From: Streptomyces sp. Isolate_45
Lineage (GTDB): Bacteria; Actinomycetota; Actinomycetes; Streptomycetales; Streptomycetaceae
NCBI RefSeq assembly: GCF_024721315.2
Contig: NZ_JANFAK020000001.1
Coordinates: 1-64,000, forward strand
DNA length: 64,000 nucleotides
Reading direction: 5' to 3'
The number at the start of each line of letters is the position of its first letter. Position 1 is the stretch's first letter. Position numbers and translations under genes: made by a program. Below, in pieces: positions 34,721 to 42,184 of this stretch. The notes under the pieces were generated by a model. The model was given only the letters and a program-made list of their open reading frames with translations, ran no database searches and was not told where the DNA came from.

Positions 34721-35578
34721 ATGTCTGTCCTGCATCGCACCGTGGACGTGAACGGCGTGGCCGTCGCCTACCGCGAGAGCGGCCCCGCCGACGCCCCGGT
34801 CCTGCTCCTCCTGCACGGCTTCCCCACCTCCTCCCACCAGTTCGCCCGCCTGATGGACGCCCTCGACGGCACCCCGCACCGCCTGATCGCCCCCGACTAC
34901 CCCGGCTTCGGCCGGACCAGGACCCCCGACGACTTCACGTACAACTTCGACCGCCTCGCGGACGTCGTGGAGGGCTTCACCGACGCCCTGGGCCTCGACC
35001 GGTACGCCCTATACGCCTTCGACTTCGGCGCCCCCGTCGGCCTGCGACTGGCCACCCGCCACCCGGACCGGGTGACCGGCCTGATCGTCCAGAACGGCAA
35101 CGCGTACGAGGAGGGCCTCTCCGACGCGGCTCGCGAGTTCGCCGGCCTGCGCCGCGACGTCCCCGGCGACGAGGACAGGATCCGGGGCCTCTTCACCGAG
35201 GAGGGCACCCGCTTCCAGTACGAGACCGGCGTCGCCGACCCCGCCCGGATCTCCCCCGACGGCTGGACCCTCGACGTCCACTACCTCGGCCTGCCGGGCC
35301 GCGCCGACGCCCAGGCCGACCTGGCCTTCGACTACTCGGCGAACTTCGCCCACTACCCGGCCTGGCAGTCCTGGCTCCGCACCGCCCGACCGCCCCTGCT
35401 GGTCCTCTGGGGCACGGGCGACCCCTTCTTCACCCCGGCGGGCGCCAAGGCCTACCTCCGCGACGTCCCCGACGCGGAACTCCACCTCTTCGACGAAGCG
35501 GGCCACTTCGCCCTGGAAACCCACCTCTCCGAAATAACCCCCCTGATCAGCAACTTCCTCAACAACCTCACCCCCTGA
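34721..35578 (+). CDS. Alpha/beta hydrolase, epoxide hydrolase/dehalogenase type
   Basis: The 285-aa product is an alpha/beta hydrolase with the oxyanion motif LLLHGFPTSSHQF. The nucleophile elbow is YAFDFGAPVG, in which Asp (about residue 104) replaces the usual Ser. Asp nucleophiles mark epoxide hydrolases and haloalkane dehalogenases. The late acid is probably in VLWGTGDPFF and the catalytic His in DEAGHFALETH. A cap domain spans about 120-215. GGAGG precedes the ATG. The gene is divergent from a CGNR regulator, which suggests induction by an electrophile or toxic substrate. The exact substrate is unknown. Confidence 0.9.
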   Translation: MSVLHRTVDVNGVAVAYRESGPADAPVLLLLHGFPTSSHQFARLMDALDGTPHRLIAPDYPGFGRTRTPDDFTYNFDRLADVVEGFTDALGLDRYALYAFDFGAPVGLRLATRHPDRVTGLIVQNGNAYEEGLSDAAREFAGLRRDVPGDEDRIRGLFTEEGTRFQYETGVADPARISPDGWTLDVHYLGLPGRADAQADLAFDYSANFAHYPAWQSWLRTARPPLLVLWGTGDPFFTPAGAKAYLRDVPDAELHLFDEAGHFALETHLSEITPLISNFLNNLTP

Positions 35579-35973
35579 ACCACCCAAGCCCCCTCAGGCC
35601 GGAACAACCCCCGCAGACCGGGACCGGGAACAAGCCCGGGAAACGGACCCGCAGGTCGGGCGGAACGGGACCGGCCCCCGAGTCAGGGCCGGTAACGAGG
35701 GGGGCTACGGACCCGCAGGTCGAGCCCGGGACCGGAGGACGTGCCGCAGGTCGGGGACGGGGACGGGGTGGGGTGTCGTCCGGGACTAAAACGTGATTTG
35801 TTGGCGCGCGGTACCGCCCCACCAACGCAGCAGCGGACAGGGCGCCATAAATCATGCCCGTCCCGGACGACACCCCACCCCGGCACCGGCCCCGACCCAC
35901 CCGCAGCCACCGCACCCGCACCCGCAGCGGCCCCGCCCCAACACCACCCCCGACCGGCCCCCACCCCCACCCC
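35579..35973. other. Gene-free interval with repeats
   Basis: This 395-bp interval lies between the hydrolase gene and the 3' end of cutC. It holds two copies of ACGGACCCGCAGGTCG (about 35642 and 35708) and the palindromic element at 35764-35882. Open frames here have no codon bias or motif. It is probably the shared terminator and insertion region. Confidence 0.6.
35764..35882. repeat. 119-bp palindromic (MITE-like or RNA-hairpin) element
   Basis: A perfect 23-bp inverted repeat (35764-35786 and 35860-35882; key core GTGTCGTCCGGGAC) flanks 73 bp. Inside are further pairs: TGATTT (35794-35799) with AAATCA (35849-35854), and GGCGC (35803-35807) with GCGCC (35842-35846), so almost the whole element can fold into one long hairpin. 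The centre (TAAAACGTGATTTG) is AT-richer than its surroundings. It carries no open frame. It could be a miniature inverted-repeat element or a structured RNA/terminator. Confidence 0.65.
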
Positions 35974-36660
35974 CTACCCCAACGCCCCCCGCCACTCGGC
36001 AACCGCCGCCGCCGACACCGGCCGGTCCCAGCCCTCCGGACGGGCCGCGCCTCCGATGTGGAAGGCGTCGATGCCGGCCGCCCGGAGCTCCGGCAGGTGG
36101 CGCAGGGCCAGGCCCCCGCCGACCAGGATCCGCGCCCCGTACCCCGGCTCACCCGCCCGCGCCGCCTCCGCGAGCAGCACGGGCAGCCCCTCGTCGACCC
36201 CGGCCGCCGACCCGGCGGTCAGGTACGTGTCCAGGCCGGGCAGCTCCGCGAGCGCCTTCCGCAGCTGGTCCCGGTCCGGTGCCCGGTCGATCGCCCGGTG
36301 GAAGGTCCACCGGCAACCGTCGAGTTCCGCCGCGACCGCCTCGACGGCGGCCAGGTCAGGCCCGCCCTCCGCGTCCAGGAACCCGAGTACGAACTCGTCC
36401 GCGCCCTCCGCCCGCAGCCCCCGCGCCGTTTCCACCAGACCGGCCAGGTCCCCGGCGGCGAACCCGTCCGTCCTGCGGAGCATCACGCGCAGCGGGATGT
36501 CGACCGCCGCCCTGATCGCCGCGAACGTCTCGCGCGACGGGGAGAGCCCGTCGGCGGCGATGTCGGTGACCATTTCGAGTCGGTCCGCCCCACCTGCCTG
36601 GGCGGCGACCGCGTCCTCCACGTCGAGGGCGATCACCTCCAGGAGCGCACGGTTGCTCAT
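35974..36660 (-). CDS. cutC: CutC-family protein
   Basis: The 228-aa product is a TIM-barrel protein of the CutC family, named for copper homeostasis in E. coli although its activity is unresolved. Signatures are LLEVIALDVEDAVAAQAGGADRLEMV, LRVMLRRTDGF and WTFHRAIDRAPD, with ILVGGGL near the end. The length is standard for the family. The start (MSNRALLEV) has a reasonable GGGACGA upstream. A possible DasR/GntR-type site lies 73-84 bases upstream. It is divergent from the HD gene. Confidence 0.88.
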   Translation of the reverse strand: MSNRALLEVIALDVEDAVAAQAGGADRLEMVTDIAADGLSPSRETFAAIRAAVDIPLRVMLRRTDGFAAGDLAGLVETARGLRAEGADEFVLGFLDAEGGPDLAAVEAVAAELDGCRWTFHRAIDRAPDRDQLRKALAELPGLDTYLTAGSAAGVDEGLPVLLAEAARAGEPGYGARILVGGGLALRHLPELRAAGIDAFHIGGAARPEGWDRPVSAAAVAEWRGALG

Positions 36661-36676
36661 GTCGTCCCATCCTTCG

Positions 36677-36689
36677 GATTTCGGAAATC
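36677..36689. promoter_or_regulatory. GATTTC-G-GAAATC inverted repeat ahead of cutC
   Basis: A perfect 6-bp inverted repeat lies 17 bases upstream of the cutC start, with extra TTCGGA/CGGAAA copies on both sides. It is a candidate operator over the ribosome binding region. Confidence 0.35.
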
Positions 36690-36732
36690 GGAAAACTGCG
36701 CGTATGGCCCGGGCCGGGCCGATATGGAAAAT

Positions 36733-36744
36733 AGGTCTAGTCCA
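36733..36744. promoter_or_regulatory. Possible DasR (dre-like) site
   Basis: AGGTCTAGTCCA matches 10 of 12 positions of the dre core TGGTCTAGACCA recognised by the GntR-type regulator DasR. It lies between cutC and the HD gene. DasR controls GlcNAc use in Streptomyces, and a MurNAc PTS cluster lies 3.4 kb away. The match is by eye. Confidence 0.35.
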
Positions 36745-36810
36745 ATATGCAGGGTACGGGGCCCCGCCCGCGCTCCACCAGCACAATCACGCCACCCCCA
36801 CAATGTGCGC

Positions 36811-37644
36811 ATGGATACGGACCCCGAGCACGCCGACACCACGAGCCGAACCACCGCCTCCGCGGCCCGCGCCACCGACCCCGCGGCCCGCGCCACCGAC
36901 CCCGCGGCCCGCACCACCGACCCCGCCACCCACGACGCGGACCTCCGCACCCCCGACCCCACCACCCGCGACGCGGACCTCCGCACCCGCTTCCGCGCCA
37001 CCCTCCTCGCCGCCGGCACGGCCCCCGACGTCGACCCCGAGCCCTACGCCGACCGCCTCCTCACCGCCTGGGCGGAGCCGCAGCGCAGGTACCACACCAC
37101 CGACCACCTCGCCGACGTCCTCTCCCACCTCGACGCGCTGACGGCGCACGCCGCCGACCCGGCCGCCACCGAGCTCGCCGCCTGGTTCCACGACGCCGTC
37201 TACCGGCCCGACCGCTCCGAGAACGAGGAGCGCAGCGCGGTCCTCGCCGAGCGCGCCCTCGCCGAGCTCGGCGTCGACCCGGACCGCACCGCCGAGACCG
37301 CCCGGCTGGTCCGGCTGACCGTCACCCACGACCCGGCCCCGGGCGACACCAACGGCGAGGCCCTCTGCGACGCCGACCTCGCCGTCCTGGCCGGCAGTCC
37401 GGCCGCCTACGCCGGCTACGCCGCCGCCGTCCGCGCCGAGTACGGCTTCGTCCCCGACGAGGCCTTCCGGACCGGCCGCGCCGCCGTACTGCGCCAGCTG
37501 CTGGACCTGCCCCGCCTCTTCCGCACCCCGTACGGCGCCGCCCACTGGGAGGCCCCCGCCCGCCGGAACCTGGCCCGGGAACTGGCCGCGCTCACGACGG
37601 CGACGGGGCCCGCCGAACCGACCGACCCGAAGGACCAGACCTGA
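36811..37644 (+). CDS. HD-domain protein with repeated N-terminal linker
   Basis: The 277-aa product has an acidic N terminus with a 7-residue repeat (ATDPAAR twice, then TTDPATH), encoded by three near-identical 21-bp units at 36862-36924. The rest is an HD-type metal-dependent hydrolase-like domain. It has HTTDHLADVLSHLDAL, the probable metal HD pair in AAWFHDAVYRPD, and CDADLAVLAG for the last Asp. Homologues in Streptomyces are annotated only as HD or metal-dependent phosphohydrolases. The ATG at 36811 gives the repeat in frame. The gene is divergent from cutC. Confidence 0.8.
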   Translation: MDTDPEHADTTSRTTASAARATDPAARATDPAARTTDPATHDADLRTPDPTTRDADLRTRFRATLLAAGTAPDVDPEPYADRLLTAWAEPQRRYHTTDHLADVLSHLDALTAHAADPAATELAAWFHDAVYRPDRSENEERSAVLAERALAELGVDPDRTAETARLVRLTVTHDPAPGDTNGEALCDADLAVLAGSPAAYAGYAAAVRAEYGFVPDEAFRTGRAAVLRQLLDLPRLFRTPYGAAHWEAPARRNLARELAALTTATGPAEPTDPKDQT

Positions 37645-37721
37645 CGCCGCCGAACGACCCGACCTGACATACGGACCGTCACACGGGAATGCGCCCCGCT
37701 AAGGGCGGGTTTGTGTATGTC

Positions 37722-38984
37722 ATGCCCGCAGCCTCGTCAGCCCCGTCAGCCTCCTCCGCGCGTCCCCGCATGCCGGTCGCCGTGTACATCCTCGGCCTGT
37801 CCGTCTTCGCGCTCGGGACCAGCGAGTTCATGCTCTCGGGGCTCCTGCCACCGATCGCCGCGGACATGGGCGTCACCATCCCGCAGGCCGGCCTGCTCAT
37901 ATCCGCCTTCGCGATCGGCATGGTCGTCGGCGCCCCGCTGCTGGCCGTCGCCACCCTGCGGCTGCCACGCCGCACCACCCTCATCGCGCTGATCATCGTC
38001 TTCGGCCTCGGGCAGGTGGCGGGCGCGCTGGCCCCCTCGTACGGGCTGCTCTTCGCCTCCCGCGTGGTGTCGGCGCTCGCCTGCGCCGGGTTCTGGGCCG
38101 TCGGCGCGGCCGTCGCCATCGCCATGGTGGACAAGGACCAGCGGGCGCGCGCGATGGCCGTCATGATCGGCGGCCTGTCCATCGCCAACGTCCTCGGCGT
38201 CCCCGCCGGCGCCTTCCTCGGGGAGCACCTCGGCTGGCGCTCCGCGTTCTGGTCGGTCGGCGCGGCCTCCGCGGTCGCCCTGGTCGGGATCCTGGCGTTG
38301 ATCCCGCGGATCCCGCTGCCCGACGAGAAGCCCCGCCTCGGCCGTGAGCTGCGCATCTACCGCGACCGTCAGGTGTGGCTGTCGATCGGCGTGACGGCGC
38401 TGGCCGCGGGGGGCATCTTCTGCGCCTTCAGCTACCTGTCGCCGCTGCTCACGGACGTGGCCGGACTGGACTCGAAGTGGGTCCCGTGGATCCTGGGCCT
38501 GTTCGGCGTCGGCGCGCTGATCGGCACCACCATCGGCGGGCGGGTCGCCGACGCGCACCTCTTCGGGGTGATGATCTGGGGAGTCACCGCCTCGACGGTC
38601 TTCCTGGCGGCACTGGCGCTGCTGGCCTCCACGGCGGCCGCGGCGATCACCCTGTCCTTCCTCCTCGGCGTCTCGGCGTTCTTCACCGCCCCGGCGCTCA
38701 ACGCCCGCATGTTCAACGTGGCCGGCGTCGCCCCGACCCTGGCCGGCGCCACCACCACGGCCGCGTTCAACCTCGGCAACACCGGCGGACCCTGGCTGGG
38801 CGGCACCGTCATCGACGCCGGGCTCGGTTTCGCCGCCACCGCGTGGGCCGGCGCCGCGATGACCGTCACCGCGATCGGCCTCACCTTGATCGCCCTGCGC
38901 CTGCACCGCCGGCCGGCCCACGGCACCCTCGTCGTGGCATCCGCCACGATGGCGAACCCGACCACCGCCCCGGAGCGCGTCTAG
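37722..38984 (+). CDS. MFS transporter, chloramphenicol/AraJ-type
   Basis: The 420-aa product has 12 TM helices of the Cmx/CmlR/AraJ drug-export subfamily of the MFS. Signatures are YILGLSVFALGTSEFMLSGL in TM1, AGLLISAFAIGMVVGAPLL in TM2 and RTTLIALIIVFGLGQVAGAL nearby. A Ser/Ala-rich N terminus precedes TM1. The start could be the ATG at 37722 or a GTG three codons earlier, which sits closer to the GGGCGGG ribosome site. It probably effluxes a hydrophobic drug. It runs convergently into the small FnIII-like gene with four bases between stops. Confidence 0.9.
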   Translation: MPAASSAPSASSARPRMPVAVYILGLSVFALGTSEFMLSGLLPPIAADMGVTIPQAGLLISAFAIGMVVGAPLLAVATLRLPRRTTLIALIIVFGLGQVAGALAPSYGLLFASRVVSALACAGFWAVGAAVAIAMVDKDQRARAMAVMIGGLSIANVLGVPAGAFLGEHLGWRSAFWSVGAASAVALVGILALIPRIPLPDEKPRLGRELRIYRDRQVWLSIGVTALAAGGIFCAFSYLSPLLTDVAGLDSKWVPWILGLFGVGALIGTTIGGRVADAHLFGVMIWGVTASTVFLAALALLASTAAAAITLSFLLGVSAFFTAPALNARMFNVAGVAPTLAGATTTAAFNLGNTGGPWLGGTVIDAGLGFAATAWAGAAMTVTAIGLTLIALRLHRRPAHGTLVVASATMANPTTAPERV

Positions 38985-38988
38985 GGCG

Positions 38989-39315
38989 TCACGCGCACTC
39001 CACCCGCTCGCCCACGGGTGTCCACGCCGAGCGGCCTTGGACGCCGACCGCCCGGACCTGGACGCAGTGCCTGATCTTGTCATTGAGGTGGGGGAGCGAG
39101 AAGCTCGTCGCATTGGCGTCAACGAGGAAGCTCTGGTTGAGAGTCGTATTGCGGATCTCGTAACCCGTTTCATTGCTCGCGTTGTCCGACCAGTCCACCC
39201 GGACCGCCTTCTCGACGCCCCGGGTCTGCCCGCCCGCGCACCGCTCGACGCGGAAGCTGCCCGTCGGGGAGTCGTGCGTGAGGTTGATCGGCTCGGTGAA
39301 GGCGTCCCCGCTCAT
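38989..39315 (-). CDS. FnIII-like small protein of low GC
   Basis: The 108-aa product has a single fibronectin-type-III-like beta sandwich pattern (VRVDWSDNASNETGYEIRNT; FLVDANATSFSLPHLNDK; CVQVRAVGVQGRSAW). It has two possible disulfide Cys pairs and no signal peptide. Its coding DNA around 39085-39190 is clearly less GC-rich than its neighbours, with many A/T-ending codons. This suggests recent acquisition or a remnant of a larger secreted protein. No ribosome site is obvious at the ATG. Confidence 0.55.
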   Translation of the reverse strand: MSGDAFTEPINLTHDSPTGSFRVERCAGGQTRGVEKAVRVDWSDNASNETGYEIRNTTLNQSFLVDANATSFSLPHLNDKIRHCVQVRAVGVQGRSAWTPVGERVECA

Positions 39316-39350
39316 CGTGACGCCTGATCGAGCCCTCCCCCGCAGCCCCC

Positions 39351-39617
39351 TCAGAACGGCCGGCCCTTCGGTCGGCGCAGGCCCGCGTCCGTGAGGCGGC
39401 GGACCAGTTCCTTGCTGCCGATCTCCACCGCCCCCGCGTCGACCGCGTCGGCGTAGCGGTGCGAGGGGACGTCGTAGTGGTCCCGTTCGAAGGCGCGGGG
39501 CGGGCAGCCGATGGACGCCGCGAAGGCGTGCAGTTCCTCGTACGAGACGTCGCTGACCAGGTGCGACCACATGCGGCCGTGTCCGGGCCAGACCGGCGGG
39601 TCGATGTAGACCGTCAC
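39351..39617 (-). CDS. DUF4031 family protein
   Basis: The 88-aa product matches DUF4031: it starts VYIDPPVWPGHGRMWSHLVSD and has a central RDHYDVPSHRY motif, both invariant in the family. The acidic, His and Trp residues suggest a metal-binding or nuclease-like role, but none is shown. It has the downstream gene of a small two-gene operon; 8 bases separate it from the stop of the 125-aa gene. Confidence 0.85.
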   Translation of the reverse strand: MTVYIDPPVWPGHGRMWSHLVSDVSYEELHAFAASIGCPPRAFERDHYDVPSHRYADAVDAGAVEIGSKELVRRLTDAGLRRPKGRPF

Positions 39618-39624
39618 GGGCGGC

Positions 39625-40002
39625 TCACCGGCCCGGGTGGAGGACGGGGCCGAGGCCGCCCACCGCCGCCACCCGCACCCCCGCCTCGGAGCACACCCAG
39701 TGCGGATCGGGTCCCAGCTCCGGCTCGACGTCCAGCGCGTGCGGATCCCCGTGCCCGCAGACGGGGCACAGCGGCCAGCGTCCGTACTTCTCCAGCAGGG
39801 CGTCCTTCACGTCCTGCGCGACGAGTCCGGCGAGGTAGTCGACACCCTCCGGCCACTGCTCCACCCACCACCGGCGGTGCGTGACCGAGTCCTCGACGAG
39901 GGAGACGACGTCGGCGTCGGCGACCTCACCTGCGGCGAGATCGGCGAGAACGAGTGCGCGGGCGACGTGCAGCGCCTGTTCCAGGGGGGTCGCGGTGTCC
40001 AT
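39625..40002 (-). CDS. Hypothetical protein with zinc-ribbon-like motif
   Basis: The 125-aa product is soluble with an acidic helical N-terminal half (LEQALHVARALVLADLAAGE, then DADVVSLVEDSVTHRRWW). The C-terminal half holds CPVCGHGDPHALDV and a later WVCSEAGV. The three Cys with His make a possible zinc site. The family was not recognised. It precedes the DUF4031 gene and both are divergent from the MurNAc operon. Confidence 0.7.
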   Translation of the reverse strand: MDTATPLEQALHVARALVLADLAAGEVADADVVSLVEDSVTHRRWWVEQWPEGVDYLAGLVAQDVKDALLEKYGRWPLCPVCGHGDPHALDVEPELGPDPHWVCSEAGVRVAAVGGLGPVLHPGR

Positions 40003-40090
40003 GGGCTCATTGTGGACCCGAGCGACCCGGGTGGCGAAGGTCCCTTTTCCCGGTGCCCGAAGTCCCTCCCGACACGGGCCCCATGGTGTC

Positions 40091-40153
40091 TTGACCCGCA
40101 CCCGCGCCTGAAAATAGATTTCAGACGTGAGCAAGAACGCGAAAGAAACTTTC
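40091..40153 (+). promoter_or_regulatory. Leaderless murR promoter with RpiR/MurR-type operators
   Basis: TTGACC (40091-40096) and TAGATT (40115-40120) are 18 bases apart, and the expected start of transcription falls on the GTG at 40127. CTGAAA and TTTCAG (40108-40113 and 40119-40124) form an inverted repeat over the -10. A second palindrome, GAAAG-AAA-CTTTC, lies at 40141-40153 inside the gene, 31 bases from the first. Both resemble TGAAA/TTTCA sites of RpiR-type sugar phosphate regulators, so autorepression by MurR is likely. Confidence 0.6.
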
Positions 40154-41176
40154 AGCGACGTCGCGGCGGATCCCGCGGCGGGAACGGGCCCCGGAGCGGG
40201 AACGACCCCCGGAGCCGGAATCACCCCCGGAGCCGGCCCGGGCACCGCCCCCGCCCCGACGCCCCCCGTCCCCGCCGCCCTCCGCGCCCGCGTGCGCAGC
40301 CTCGGCCCGTCCATGACCCGTTCCATGCAGGCGGTCGCCGAGGCCGTGGCCTCCGATCCCGCCGGCTGCGCCCAGCTCACCGTCTCCGCCCTCGCCGATC
40401 ACACCGGCACCAGCGAGGCCACCGTCGTCCGCACCGCCCGCCTCCTCGGCTACCCCGGCTACCGCGACCTGCGCCTCGCGCTCGCCGCGCTCGCCGCGCA
40501 GCAGGAGTCGGGCGCGGCCCCCGCCGTCACCGTCGACATAGCCGTCGACGACCCCCTCGCGGACGTCGTCGCCAAGCTGGCGCACGAGGAGGCGCAGACC
40601 CTCGCCGACACCGCCGCCGGGCTCGACCTGGCGCAGCTGTCCGGCGCCGTCGGCGCCCTCGCGACCGCCCGCCGCATCGACATCTACGGCGTCGGCGCCT
40701 CCGCCCTCGTCGGCCAGGACCTGGCGCAGAAGCTGCTGCGCATCGGCCTCATCGCGCACGCCCACAACGACCCGCACCTCGCCGTCACCAACGCCGTCCT
40801 GCTGCGCCCCGGGGACGTCGCCGTCGCCGTCACCCACTCGGGCAGCACCGGCGACGTCATCGAACCGCTGCGGCACGCCTTCGCGCACGGCGCGACGACC
40901 ATCGCCGTCACCGGCCGCCCCGGCAGCCCCGTCGCGCACTACGCCGACTTCGTCCTGGCCACCTCCGCCGCCCGCGAGACGCAGCTGCGGCCGGCCGCCA
41001 TGTCGAGCCGGACCAGCCAGTTGCTCGTCGTCGACTGCCTGTTCGTCGGCGTCGCGCAGCGGACGTACGAGACCGCCGCGCCGGCCCTGGCCTCCTCCTA
41101 CGAGGCCCTCGCCCCCCGGCACTCCGCCACCGCCCCCACCAGCAAGCGCACGACCCGCCAGGAGCCCCGCCCATGA
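40127..41176 (+). CDS. murR: RpiR-family regulator, MurR type
   Basis: The 349-aa product has a Gly/Pro/Thr-rich N terminus with TPGAG and AGTTPGAGI repeats, an RpiR helix-turn-helix (VSALADHTGTSEATVVRTAR, about 85-105) and a C-terminal SIS sugar-phosphate domain (RIDIYGVGASALVGQDLAQK; VAVTHSGSTGDVIEPL). MurR binds MurNAc-6-phosphate to control murQ. The GTG start is leaderless. The stop overlaps the murQ start as ATGA, so all three genes are one operon. Two inverted repeats overlap its promoter and first codons. Confidence 0.9.
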   Translation: MSKNAKETFSDVAADPAAGTGPGAGTTPGAGITPGAGPGTAPAPTPPVPAALRARVRSLGPSMTRSMQAVAEAVASDPAGCAQLTVSALADHTGTSEATVVRTARLLGYPGYRDLRLALAALAAQQESGAAPAVTVDIAVDDPLADVVAKLAHEEAQTLADTAAGLDLAQLSGAVGALATARRIDIYGVGASALVGQDLAQKLLRIGLIAHAHNDPHLAVTNAVLLRPGDVAVAVTHSGSTGDVIEPLRHAFAHGATTIAVTGRPGSPVAHYADFVLATSAARETQLRPAAMSSRTSQLLVVDCLFVGVAQRTYETAAPALASSYEALAPRHSATAPTSKRTTRQEPRP

Positions 41177-42150
41177 CCGCGTACGCCGCCCTCCGCGCCC
41201 AGCTCGACACGCTCACCACCGAGGCGTTCCGCCCCGAACTGGCCGAGATCGACCGGCTGTCCACCCTGGAGATCACCCGCATCATGAACGCCGAGGACGC
41301 CACCGTCCCGGCCGCCGTCGCGGGGCAGTTGGAGGTGATCGCCGCCGCCGTCGACGGGATCGCCGCTCGCATGGCCCGCGGCGGCCGGCTCGTCTACGCG
41401 GGCGCCGGCACCGCCGGCCGGATGGGCGTCCTGGACGCCAGCGAGTGCCCGCCCACCTTCAACACCGACCCGGCGCGGGTCGTCGGCCTCATCGCGGGCG
41501 GCCCCTCCGCCATGGTCAAGGCCGTCGAGGGCGCCGAGGACTCCGCGGAACTGGCCGCCGAGGACCTGACCGCGCTGGGGATCGGCCCCGACGACACCGT
41601 CATCGGGATCTCCGCCTCCGGCCGCACCCCGTACGCGATCGGCGCCGTCGAGTCCGCCCGCGCCCGCGGCGCGCTCACCGTCGGGCTGTCCTGCAACGCC
41701 GGTTCCGCGCTCGCCGCCGCCGCCGAGCACGGCATCGAGGTCGTCGTCGGGCCCGAGCTGCTGACCGGCTCGACCCGGCTGAAGGCGGGCACCGCGCAGA
41801 AGCTCGTACTGAACCTCATCTCGACGGTGACGATGATCCGGCTCGGCAAGACCTACGGGAACCTCATGGTCGACGTCCGCGCCTCCAACGAGAAGCTGCG
41901 CGCCCGCTCCCGCCGCATCGTGGCCCTGGCCACCGGCGCCCCCGACGAGGAGATCGAGGCCGCACTCGCCGCCACCGACGGCGAGGTGAAGAACGCCATC
42001 CTCGTCATCCTGGGCGGCGTCGACGGCCCGGCCGCCGCCCGCCTGCTCACCGCCTCCGACGGCCACCTCCGCGCCGCCCTCGCCGAGGCACCGACCGAGG
42101 CACCGGCCGAAGCAGCGACCGAAGCCTCCGCCGCCACCGGTTCCCGCTGA
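41173..42150 (+). CDS. murQ: N-acetylmuramic acid 6-phosphate etherase
   Basis: The 325-aa enzyme cleaves the lactyl ether of MurNAc-6-phosphate, giving GlcNAc-6-phosphate and D-lactate. It contains a SIS domain with GAGTAGRMGVLDASECPPTF and the Glu of ASEC as the catalytic base, then ISASGRTPYAIGAVESAR, STRLKAGTAQKLVLNLIST and GKTYGNLMVDVRASNEKL. The C terminus carries an Ala/Glu/Thr-rich tail (AEAPTEAPAEAATEA). Translation is coupled to murR. It recycles the peptidoglycan sugar brought in by the following permease. Confidence 0.97.
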   Translation: MTAYAALRAQLDTLTTEAFRPELAEIDRLSTLEITRIMNAEDATVPAAVAGQLEVIAAAVDGIAARMARGGRLVYAGAGTAGRMGVLDASECPPTFNTDPARVVGLIAGGPSAMVKAVEGAEDSAELAAEDLTALGIGPDDTVIGISASGRTPYAIGAVESARARGALTVGLSCNAGSALAAAAEHGIEVVVGPELLTGSTRLKAGTAQKLVLNLISTVTMIRLGKTYGNLMVDVRASNEKLRARSRRIVALATGAPDEEIEAALAATDGEVKNAILVILGGVDGPAAARLLTASDGHLRAALAEAPTEAPAEAATEASAATGSR

Positions 42151-42184
42151 CCCGCCCGCACCCCCTACGCAAGGCGACACCACC

